Shown here: in pieces, positions 28,639-35,618 of the stretch | How the letters are laid out: every line of letters starts with the position of its first letter | Numbering within the stretch: the first letter of the stretch is position 1 | NCBI RefSeq assembly: GCF_002085925.2 | Contig: NZ_CP053562.1 | Coordinates: 3,175,501 to 3,239,500 of the forward strand | Direction of reading: 5' to 3' | Length of the DNA: 64,000 nucleotides | From: Thioclava electrotropha | Lineage (GTDB): Bacteria > Pseudomonadota > Alphaproteobacteria > Rhodobacterales > Rhodobacteraceae | Position numbers and translations under genes: made by a program | Notes under the pieces: model-generated | Told to the model about the DNA's origin: nothing | Database searches by the model: none | What the model saw: the letters and a program-made list of their open reading frames with translations, nothing else

Positions 28639-29480
28639 GCGACACCCGTTTGAAATCAGCGCTGGCCTGAATGAAAATCAGCGCCTGTCTGAACAAAAGG
28701 GCCAAAACGCCTGGACCGGATTTACGGCATATCCACGGTGATGACCGGCACCGTGCGGCTTCAGACAGTTTACGCTTAGTAAATCATATATCAATCTGTC
28801 AACAAAACTTTGTCGGCAAAATCGCAGGATATTGATTTGGCAACCTAAAGTAGAATTGAGGTGATAAAACTCGCGCAGGGGAAACCGGACATTAGGCTCA
28901 CATGGTCGAGGTCAGTCTAACTACCGAAAAAGTCGGTTGCGAAATGACTACTCGGCACAGCGCAAATCTGCCCTAAAGCCGTCGCTCACATTCGAGATAC
29001 AAAGCTGCCCTCCGCCGACTAAGCTGTCGGAAGCGAAGCCCAATTGCCAGCACTTCCCATGTAGACACAAGATGGTGCACATTCAGATTTCCGCGTCTCC
29101 CCGATTGACATCATATACTATAGTTTGCTATTAACATAATATGTATCAATAACTTAGCTCAGAATCCTACCGCCCCAGCCACTTTTCTCAGTAGAACTGA
29201 ATTGTTTTAGGTTTCTCTGGCCGCTCAGGCCGTGAGATCGGCGGCTGGCTGGCTTGGCAACACGAGGCGGCGACGGGACGTTTCCAGAGCTGTGCTCTCT
29301 CGCCTCAATCCAAGGCCACAAATCGCAGCACCTTTCGCTCGAGGTCGAACGGCTTCACTTCGCCGCCGGAATCACGCTCACCAACTATTCCAACCGGACC
29401 TTCATGTGGTCGCGCCGATCAACAGCTCGCACGCGTTTTCACGATTGAAGCCGGCGCCGTTTGGTGGCGCATGTCGGTCA
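28639..29480. other. AT-rich upstream region of the TPS operon
   Basis: About 840 bp without a supported gene. From ~28,770 to ~29,200 base composition drops well below the GC-rich average, with runs such as AAATCATATATCAATC and TATACTATAG. This is typical of a regulated promoter or silencer-bound (MucR/H-NS-like) region. Small plus-strand frames (28937-29134, 29232-29504, 29254-29448) lack ribosome sites and family signatures. A candidate promoter directed into the TPS operon is listed separately. Confidence 0.5.
28775..28802 (-). promoter_or_regulatory. Candidate promoter for the TPS operon
   Basis: On the minus strand a perfect -35 hexamer TTGACA (28797-28802) is followed, after 16 bp of AT-rich DNA, by a weak -10 (ACTAAG). 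It is ~135 bp upstream of the first operon gene and points into it. The -10 is poor, so an activator or another sigma factor may be needed. Confidence 0.3.
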
Positions 29481-29484
29481 TCCA

Positions 29485-29580
29485 AGGGGAGGAGGAGGCG
29501 GTGACCTCAGGGAGGAGGAGAGAAGCCACCGCCAATTTCCGAGGCTCAGGGAGGAGGAGAGAGCCTCAGGAACTGTTGCA
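29485..29580 (-). ncRNA. Cuckoo-type (CcsR-like) small RNA with two CCUCCUCCC loops
   Basis: Two adjacent hairpins on the minus strand each expose an anti-Shine-Dalgarno loop. Hairpin 1 (29537-29572): stem TTCC-bulge-GAGGCTC paired with GAGCCTC-GGAA, loop TCTCCTCCTCCCT. Hairpin 2 (29497-29533): stem GGCGGTG/CACCGCC, loop containing CTCCTCCTCCC. A third CCTCCTCCCC follows unpaired. Twin hairpins with CCUCCUCCC in the loop define the 'cuckoo' RNAs of Rhizobiales and Rhodobacterales (CcsR in Rhodobacter sphaeroides, induced by stress). The RNA lies ~110 nt after the hlyD-like stop on the same strand and may be processed from that mRNA or have its own promoter. The outer ends are approximate. Confidence 0.7.
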
Positions 29581-29684
29581 ACGATTTGCTCGCTGCGTTG
29601 AAATCTTTTTCGCACAAATGCTGCGCCGCAGAAACAGCTTATTCGACATAGCCGCGCTGCGCCTTCCGCATAGCTGACGGCGCA

Positions 29685-30725
29685 TCACGATCCGTGCTGC
29701 GGGGCGCTGACCTCGGCGGACAGACCCGGGGCCAGTCGTTGGGCCTGCGGTTGATCGGGGTCGATCGCGATCCGGACCGGCACTCGCTGCGCGATCTTGG
29801 TGAAATTCCCGGTCGCATTAGAGCCCGACAACAGGCTGAACTGCCCCGCCGTCGCGGGCGAGAACCGCTCGATATGGCCTTTGAACTGCGTCTTTCCCAG
29901 CGCGTCGACGGTAAACGTCACCGGCTCGCCCATCTGCAGCCCGGCAAGCTGGGTCTCCTTGTAATTCGCGATCAACCAGAGATCGGAGGGCACGAGCGAA
30001 ACCAGCGTCGACCCAGCGCTGACGAATTTGCCGACTCGCGCCGAGACCTGGCCCAGCCGCCCATCCTCGGGCGCACGGATCACGGCATGGTCGAGCGCCA
30101 CCTGCGCCGCATCCAGCGCGGCCTGCGCTGCATCGGTTTTCGCGGCGAGCGAGTGTTTGTTCAACTGTGCCGTCTGAACCGCCTGCTCGGCCACGTCGAT
30201 GGCGCTTTGCGCTTCCTGCACGCCCGCCTTCGCCTGATCGAGCGTAAGCTGCGCCTGATCGGCATCCGATTGCGAGACATAGCTTTTCTTCGTCAGCTTC
30301 GACGCCCGGTCGCGCGCGGTCTGCGCTGTGGCTTCGGCGGCCTTCGCCGAGGCGAGCGAAGCCTGTTTCGCCTCGAGCGTCGCCTTCGCCGAATTCACCG
30401 CCTGCGCCCCGTTCGACTGCGCCGCCTTCGCCGTCTCCAGCGCAGCCTGCGCCTGCTCGACCGCCGCTTTCAGCGCGCGATCGTCGAGACGCACAAGCAC
30501 ATCGCCTTTCTTGACCTCCTCGAAATCACTGACCGGCACCGCCGTGACCTCAGCCGCGACCTGCGCAGAGATCGGCGTAACTTTGCCCTGCAGATAGGCA
30601 TTGTCGGTCCAGGCAACGTCAGAACGGAACGGCGGCAGGCGCCATGCGTAGAGCACGGTCGCGACACCGGCGAGCGCGATGAGAAGGATCAGGGCGGAAG
30701 CGATAAAGCGGCGGGTCTGGGACAT
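29685..30725 (-). CDS. HlyD/EmrA-family membrane fusion protein
   Basis: A 346-residue periplasmic adaptor of an efflux pump. One N-terminal membrane helix (FIASALILLIALAGVATVLYA), a lipoyl half-motif after it (AWTDNAYLQGKVTPISAQV), a long Ala/Gln/Lys-rich coiled coil (~75-210), the second lipoyl half (DHAVIRAPEDGRLGQVSARVG) and a beta-barrel part. The start at 30725 (MSQTRRF) is chosen because it lies 4 bp after the stop of the MFS gene and directly before the membrane helix; the longer frame to 30803 would overlap that gene. With the MFS partner it forms an EmrAB-like drug exporter working with a TolC-type channel encoded elsewhere. Confidence 0.85.
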   Translation of the reverse strand: MSQTRRFIASALILLIALAGVATVLYAWRLPPFRSDVAWTDNAYLQGKVTPISAQVAAEVTAVPVSDFEEVKKGDVLVRLDDRALKAAVEQAQAALETAKAAQSNGAQAVNSAKATLEAKQASLASAKAAEATAQTARDRASKLTKKSYVSQSDADQAQLTLDQAKAGVQEAQSAIDVAEQAVQTAQLNKHSLAAKTDAAQAALDAAQVALDHAVIRAPEDGRLGQVSARVGKFVSAGSTLVSLVPSDLWLIANYKETQLAGLQMGEPVTFTVDALGKTQFKGHIERFSPATAGQFSLLSGSNATGNFTKIAQRVPVRIAIDPDQPQAQRLAPGLSAEVSAPQHGS

Positions 30726-30729
30726 CGGA

Positions 30730-32541
30730 TCAACTCGTGGAAACAGGGGTGGAGGGCGTGAGGCGCAGGTGCGGGAGGGGCCAGCTTTGGCGCAGGGCGA
30801 CATGGGCGATCAGCCCGGCCAAGGCCGCCAGCGCGAACCAGAACACGGCGCGGAACGCATCGTCATAGGCGAGAATGGTGGCCTGCTGCTGCACCGTAGA
30901 CGCGACGGAAGACAGCGCGGCCCCCGCCCGCGCCCCGGCATCTGCAGTCTGACTGCCAAGCGATGCGGCACTCTGCGCGAGGGTCTGGCTCAACATCGGG
31001 TTGTCGGCCGAAATCTGCGGCGAAAGCTGCGCCATGTGATAGGCGGTGCGGTCGACCACCAAGCTTCGGAACAGACCGGAGCCGATGACCCCGCCGATGG
31101 ATTGCGTGGCCAGAAACAGCACGACGAAGCTCAGCAGGTAATGCGGCCCCTTCGCGAAGGCAGCTCCCAGCCCTTTCGCCATCGCAGGCGGTAGAAACAG
31201 GATACCGGCAAAGCCGATCATCGCCTGGCTGAGATACATCTGCTCGGGCCGGGTGAGCGCAGTCGATTGCGAGTCGAGCCACGCCCCTGCCGCGATCAAC
31301 ACCAGCGCGATCCCGTGGAACAGCGGCGCGCGCGCTCCGCTATTGGTCAGCATCAGGACACCGGTCGCGGCCAGCATCGACAGCGCGATGATCCCGAACA
31401 GCAGTTGCTCCTGCCCGGGCTGCAGCCCCATCGTGCGCAGGAAACCGACGGCGCCCGCGCTTTGTTCGGCCAGCGCGATACGGAACACCAGCAGGGTCCC
31501 CGCCAGATGCAGGATCGGCGGGCTCAGCAACCAATGAAAATCGATCAGAGGATTGGCCCGCTGCATTTCGATCAGCACCGCGCCCGCGACCATCACGATC
31601 GCAGCGACGAGCGCCACGCCCAGCCATTCGGTCTGCGTCCAGTAGTCGAGCGCACCGAACATGAAGACGCTGGTGAATGCACCGAAGCCAACCGCGAGCA
31701 GCGTGAAAGAGACGAAATCGAGCGGCTTGAGAACCTTTTGCAGCGGGCGCGGCGTCAGTGGCAGCGCGAAGATCAGTGCCAGCGCCACCAGCGCCATGCC
31801 CATCTGGAACAGGCTCACCGCGTGCCAACTGGCATTCGCGGTGAGTTCGGGCAGCAGCACCCGCGCCAAGGGCCTGCCCACCATGATCATCGTCAGGACA
31901 GCGGGGATCGCGACCTTGAGGCGCTGAGCGGCGGGAATGGCCTCCAGCATGTAAAGAAAGCCGAGGCTCGACAACGGGGCTGCGGCGCAGCCGCTCAGGA
32001 AGGCCACGATGACCGCGGAATGCAGATCGTCCACCCAGAGATTGAGCACCATCGCCAGCACGAAGCAGACGATCCCGACCTCGGCGAAGCGGCGCAGGCC
32101 GAACTGGTCGCGGATGCGGATCAGCATCAGCGGCATCGAGGCGCGCGGCGCCATGAAGGCCGCCATCACCCAATAGGTGTGGTTCGTGGTGGCGTGCAGA
32201 TCGCCCGCCAACTGCGGAAGATTGGCCGAGACGAAGCCGGTGGCCAGCGATTGCGATAGCGCCACGAAGACGGCGGCGCTGGCATAGACGAGTCGCTTGG
32301 GCGCGGAATGGTCAGGCTCCGCAGGCGCGGCGGGCTGGGGCGCGGTCTCCGGCTCGGCGGTCTCTGCCGCTGCGGACTCGTTTTGCGTGACCTCAGCCTC
32401 TTTGGCCGGGGCCGCCTCGGGCCGCGGCTCTGCCACCTCGGGGCGCGCGTGCTCGCGCAGCGCCGGTTCGCGCGGCGATACCGGTCCATCGGCCGTCGGA
32501 CGCGCATCCGGGCCGTTGATGTCGCGAATCTGGGAATTCAT
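30730..32541 (-). CDS. MFS multidrug efflux transporter (DHA2/EmrB-like) with long N-terminal extension
   Basis: A 603-residue protein. Residues ~80-600 carry about 14 hydrophobic segments with DHA2-like loops (WVMAAFMAPRASMPLMLIRI; RDQFGLRRFAEVG). The first ~80 residues are an unusual cytoplasmic tail rich in Pro, Ala and Glu (PEAAPAKEAEVTQNESAAAE), absent from standard EmrB. The position between a MarR regulator (4-bp overlap upstream) and an HlyD adaptor (4-bp gap downstream) supports tripartite efflux of toxic organic compounds. The substrate is unknown. A later start near the first membrane helix cannot be excluded, but the overlap with marR argues for the listed one. Confidence 0.8.
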   Translation of the reverse strand: MNSQIRDINGPDARPTADGPVSPREPALREHARPEVAEPRPEAAPAKEAEVTQNESAAAETAEPETAPQPAAPAEPDHSAPKRLVYASAAVFVALSQSLATGFVSANLPQLAGDLHATTNHTYWVMAAFMAPRASMPLMLIRIRDQFGLRRFAEVGIVCFVLAMVLNLWVDDLHSAVIVAFLSGCAAAPLSSLGFLYMLEAIPAAQRLKVAIPAVLTMIMVGRPLARVLLPELTANASWHAVSLFQMGMALVALALIFALPLTPRPLQKVLKPLDFVSFTLLAVGFGAFTSVFMFGALDYWTQTEWLGVALVAAIVMVAGAVLIEMQRANPLIDFHWLLSPPILHLAGTLLVFRIALAEQSAGAVGFLRTMGLQPGQEQLLFGIIALSMLAATGVLMLTNSGARAPLFHGIALVLIAAGAWLDSQSTALTRPEQMYLSQAMIGFAGILFLPPAMAKGLGAAFAKGPHYLLSFVVLFLATQSIGGVIGSGLFRSLVVDRTAYHMAQLSPQISADNPMLSQTLAQSAASLGSQTADAGARAGAALSSVASTVQQQATILAYDDAFRAVFWFALAALAGLIAHVALRQSWPLPHLRLTPSTPVSTS

Positions 32542-33017
32542 TGGCCGCGCATCCTCTCGAGATTGGCCTGCATCCGCTCCATCGTCTTGCGGGCGCGGGC
32601 GACCTCCTCTGCGTCGATACCGTCGTAGAGTCGCGCACGCAGCGCCTCGACGAAGGTCTCGATCTCGGAGGCATTTGCGCGGGCATGTTCGGTCAGAAAG
32701 ATCTGGCGGACGCGTTTGTCGTCGGGATCGGCGCGACGCTCCACGAAGCCGAGCTTCTCCAGCCCGTCGAGCGTCCGATTCAGCGTCGGCGTCTCAATCG
32801 CCAGCGTCTCGGCCAGTTGAGTCTGCTTCAGCCCCTCGTCGCGGGAGATCGCAAGGATCGCCTGCGCCCGCGCGAAGGTCAGGCCCATATCGCGTGCCTG
32901 CGCATCGAACATCGCGCGCACCGACCGCGCCGTCAGCATCATCGTGCGGGTCAACTCGGCACGATCGCGGCGGGCGGCTTCGGTGGGCGCGGATGTAATG
33001 GCGGCGCGGTCGGACAT
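32538..33017 (-). CDS. MarR-family transcriptional regulator
   Basis: A 159-residue winged-helix protein. The DNA-binding region (AQAILAISRDEGLKQTQLAETLAIETPTLNRTLDGLEKLGFVERRADPDDKRVRQIFLTEHA) shows the usual recognition helix and the wing motif DPDDKRVR. It is the first gene of a marR-MFS-hlyD operon (4-bp ATGA overlap with the transporter) and has a perfect 14-bp palindrome 19 bp upstream, so autorepression relieved by an effector ligand is the natural model. Lipophilic or phenolic drugs are typical effectors for the family; none can be named here. Confidence 0.88.
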   Translation of the reverse strand: MSDRAAITSAPTEAARRDRAELTRTMMLTARSVRAMFDAQARDMGLTFARAQAILAISRDEGLKQTQLAETLAIETPTLNRTLDGLEKLGFVERRADPDDKRVRQIFLTEHARANASEIETFVEALRARLYDGIDAEEVARARKTMERMQANLERMRGQ

Positions 33018-33035
33018 GGGGGCCTCGGGAATAAA

Positions 33036-33049
33036 GTTAGCCTGCTAAC
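33036..33049. promoter_or_regulatory. Palindromic operator upstream of marR
   Basis: GTTAGC-CT-GCTAAC, a perfect inverted repeat of 6+2+6 bp, centred ~25 bp before the marR ATG. Size and placement fit a MarR dimer site that overlaps the promoter and would autoregulate the efflux operon. Confidence 0.6.
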
Positions 33050-33168
33050 GTTTTCGTCCCATCCCACATATCTTCTGGGTCGCGAGGATCAACAGAGGCA
33101 GCCCGCACAGGGGGCCGTGCGAAATTGCGAAAGCCGCTGGGATCGCGCTGCGCATTCAGCGCGAGCGC

Positions 33169-34233
33169 TCAGGCACCGAGCAAGGTCACAAGACCGAGAC
33201 CAGCGCCCACCAGCATGACCAGCGACAGCGTCACCGTCGCGATCACACGCGGCCCGGCGGCGGCTACCGCCCGCGCATCGACGCCAAGCCCCAGCGCCGC
33301 CATCGCGATCACCGTCAGGATGGACGCCCCCTGCCCCATCGGCACGAGCGCAGCCTCCGGCAGCGCCCCGGCAGAGCGCAGCACGATCATCCCGAGGAAC
33401 CCGAGAATGAAGAGCGGCGGCATCAGCCCGCGCCGCACACGTCCCTCCGGCGCGGCAGAGCGCCCGTCGGTCGGCAGATGCGGCGCGAGAAGCGACAGAA
33501 CCACCGTAATCGGCCCCAGCATCAGGACGCGCACCAGCTTCACCAGCGTGCCGAGCTGGATCGCCGCGGCCCCCATCGGCGCTGCGGCCGCCAGAACCTG
33601 CGGCACCGCGTAGACCGTGATCCCAGACAGGATGCCATAGCCATGCACGCTCATACCTCCGACATGACCGACGACGGGCAGCAACAGCACCACCGCGACG
33701 CCCAGCACGGCGGTGAACGCGATTGCGGCACTGACATCGTCGCTATCGGCGTCGATCACCGGGGCGACGGCGGCGATGGCGGAATTGCCGCAGATGCCAT
33801 TGCCGCAAGCGATCAGCAGCGCCATGCGGGCCGGCAGGCGCAGGGCCCGCCCCAGCAGGTAGGCCGCGGGCACCATCAGCGCGACTACCGCCACGATGCC
33901 GCCCAGAAGCCCCGGCCCCACCGACAGAAGCGTCTGCGCACTGACCGAGGCCCCGAGCAAAACGATCGCAATCTCCAGCACCGTCTTGGCGGAAAATCGG
34001 ATACCGGCTTCGAACCGTGCAGGCGGCGTCCAGAGGGAGCGTACCACCGCACCGATGAGGATCGCCAACACCAGCGGCTCCAGCCAAGCCGCGCCGAACA
34101 GCGCGTGCTCAGCAAAACCGCCCAAGGCCGCGAGCGCGGCGACGCCGATGCTCAACCCAAGCCCCGGCGCGAACGCGCGAAGCGCAAGCCGCGGGCGGGT
34201 GAGGCTGCAGGCAAGGGTCGAATGGTGCGGCAC
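33169..34233 (-). CDS. YeiH-family putative sulfate/sulfite exporter
   Basis: A 354-residue membrane protein of the UPF0324/YeiH family with ~10 helices. The signature CGNGICGNSAIAAVAPVI in the middle and GVDARAVAAAGPR near the end identify it. The start is a GTG with AGGAGG about 6 bp upstream. It is divergent from a LysR-type regulator with 115 bp between them that carry twin TTATCGAT boxes. In enterobacteria the equivalent pair is yeiH/yeiE, where the LysR protein responds to sulfite; in other bacteria YeiH homologues accompany taurine and sulfonate use. Export of sulfite or a related anion is inferred from the family. Confidence 0.85.
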   Translation of the reverse strand: MPHHSTLACSLTRPRLALRAFAPGLGLSIGVAALAALGGFAEHALFGAAWLEPLVLAILIGAVVRSLWTPPARFEAGIRFSAKTVLEIAIVLLGASVSAQTLLSVGPGLLGGIVAVVALMVPAAYLLGRALRLPARMALLIACGNGICGNSAIAAVAPVIDADSDDVSAAIAFTAVLGVAVVLLLPVVGHVGGMSVHGYGILSGITVYAVPQVLAAAAPMGAAAIQLGTLVKLVRVLMLGPITVVLSLLAPHLPTDGRSAAPEGRVRRGLMPPLFILGFLGMIVLRSAGALPEAALVPMGQGASILTVIAMAALGLGVDARAVAAAGPRVIATVTLSLVMLVGAGLGLVTLLGA

Positions 34234-34302
34234 GGCGGCCTCCTATCGTCTGGTCTTGTCCTGTAATTGCCCGCGCCAATTCATCCTTCAAACGAAATGT
34301 TT

Positions 34303-34328
34303 TTATCGATATGATCGGCTTTATCGAT
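34303..34328. promoter_or_regulatory. Twin TTATCGAT boxes between yeiH and lysR
   Basis: TTATCGAT occurs at 34303-34310 and 34321-34328, 18 bp apart (about two helical turns), in the divergent promoter region. Each contains the palindrome ATCGAT. Such paired sites are expected for a tetrameric LysR-type regulator acting on both genes. Confidence 0.5.
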
Positions 34329-34348
34329 CATTTGAGCCAGAGACACGC

Positions 34349-35245
34349 ATGACCCCCGAACAACTCCGCGTTTTCGTCGCGGTCGCGGAAGAGCAGCACA
34401 TGACCCGCGCCGCCGCCCGGCTGAACATGACGCAATCGACGGCCTCAGCCGCCATTGCGGCGCTCGAGGCGCGTCATGAGATCGCGCTGTTCGACCGGAT
34501 CGGGCGGGGGATTTCGCTGACCGAGGAGGGCCGCGCCTTTCTGCCCGAGGCGCGCGCGGTGCTGGCACGGTTTGCCGAGGCGGAGGCGATGCTGGCCGAG
34601 ACCCGCGGCCTCGAACGCGGGCATATCCGCCTGATCGCCAGCCAGACCATCGCGGGCTACTGGCTGCCGCCCTACCTCGCCGCGTTCCGGCAAGCCCGCC
34701 CGGGGATCGAGGTGACGCTGGAGATCGGGAACACGCAGGAAGCGGCAGAGCGTCTGCGCGCGGGCCTGCACGACCTCGCGCTGGTCGAAGGTGATGTCGA
34801 GGATGCGAAGCTGGAGCGGGTTCAGATCGGGGCGGATCGGCTGATGCTGGTCAGCGCCGCGCCGCCCCCCGGCAAGCTGGATGCGCGCGCGCTGAGCAAG
34901 GCGAGTTGGGTACTGCGCGAGCCGGGCTCTGGCACGCGCTCTACCGCGGAAGCGGCCCTTGCTGATCTTGGCGTTGCGCCGCACGCGCTCTCAAAGGCGC
35001 TGGTCCTGCCCTCGAATGAGGCGGTGCTGAGCGCGGTCGAGGCAGGGGCCGGAATCACCATTCTCTCGGCCCATGTCGTCGCGCGGTCGCTAAGCCTTGG
35101 AACGGTCCAGGACTGGGATTTGCACCTCGCGCCGCGGCCCTTCTATGCGCTGCGTCACCGCGACCACCATGTCAGCCACGCCACGCGCGACCTGCTGGCA
35201 CGGATCGATCAATCCCAGTTGGACGACCTCACTCAGACGGAATGA
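34349..35245 (+). CDS. LysR-family transcriptional regulator (YeiE/CbbR-like)
   Basis: A 298-residue protein. N-terminal winged HTH (MTPEQLRVFVAVAEEQHMTR, ARLNMTQSTASAAIAALEAR) and a C-terminal periplasmic-binding-type effector domain (GHIRLIASQTIAGYWLPPYL, WVLREPGSGTR). The start is set at 34349, where the HTH begins; the frame is open further upstream but overlaps the divergent promoter. It probably regulates the divergent yeiH-type exporter through the two TTATCGAT boxes. Its last 17 bp overlap the end of the convergent response-regulator gene. Confidence 0.88.
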   Translation: MTPEQLRVFVAVAEEQHMTRAAARLNMTQSTASAAIAALEARHEIALFDRIGRGISLTEEGRAFLPEARAVLARFAEAEAMLAETRGLERGHIRLIASQTIAGYWLPPYLAAFRQARPGIEVTLEIGNTQEAAERLRAGLHDLALVEGDVEDAKLERVQIGADRLMLVSAAPPPGKLDARALSKASWVLREPGSGTRSTAEAALADLGVAPHALSKALVLPSNEAVLSAVEAGAGITILSAHVVARSLSLGTVQDWDLHLAPRPFYALRHRDHHVSHATRDLLARIDQSQLDDLTQTE

Positions 35246-35618
35246 ACCAATTCGCGAGCTTCGACTCGATCTCCGAGGGAAGCGCGGGCTTCGGGCAGAC
35301 CGCCGCGCCGGGATACCGCTCGCGCAACTGCGAGGCCTCGGCATGGCCGGAATGGAACAGCAGCGGCACGCCCGCCTTGTGAAGATGATCGGCCAGTTCG
35401 TAGACTTCGCCATCGGCCAGCATCACGTCGAGGATCGCAGCGCCCGGCAAACGATCGCGGACCAGGTCCAGCCCCGCGCGCACGGTGGCGCACGGCCCCC
35501 AGACCTCCATCCCGAGATCCTCGAGCATGAACTGAAGATCAAGCGCGACGACGGCTTCATCTTCGACAAGGAGCACCTCGCTCGGTGCTTTCTCAGTCAG
35601 CGTCGCCATCGATTTCAT
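35229..35618 (-). CDS. Single-domain response regulator
   Basis: About 129 residues forming one receiver domain with no output domain: acidic pair in VLLVEDEAVVALDL, phosphorylated Asp in AILDVMLADGEVY, Thr/Ser position in LLFHSGHAE, and the conserved Lys in VCPKPALPSEI. The start at 35618 (alternative 35609) overlaps the end of the HWE kinase gene by 26 or 17 bp, so the two are translated together and are very likely partners. Single-domain regulators of HWE kinases often act as phosphate sinks or signal by protein contact. The 3' end overlaps the lysR gene tail. Confidence 0.82.
   Translation of the reverse strand: MKSMATLTEKAPSEVLLVEDEAVVALDLQFMLEDLGMEVWGPCATVRAGLDLVRDRLPGAAILDVMLADGEVYELADHLHKAGVPLLFHSGHAEASQLRERYPGAAVCPKPALPSEIESKLANWFIPSE

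Noticed and set aside
29232..29504. Plus-strand frames overlapping the start of the cuckoo RNA region
   Set aside because: Arg-rich with no ribosome site or family; the conserved signal in this place is the RNA hairpin pair on the other strand.
29622..29635. CTGCGCCGCAG as a PhaR-type site
   Set aside because: The short motif is expected by chance in GC-rich DNA and no phasin or PHB gene is near.
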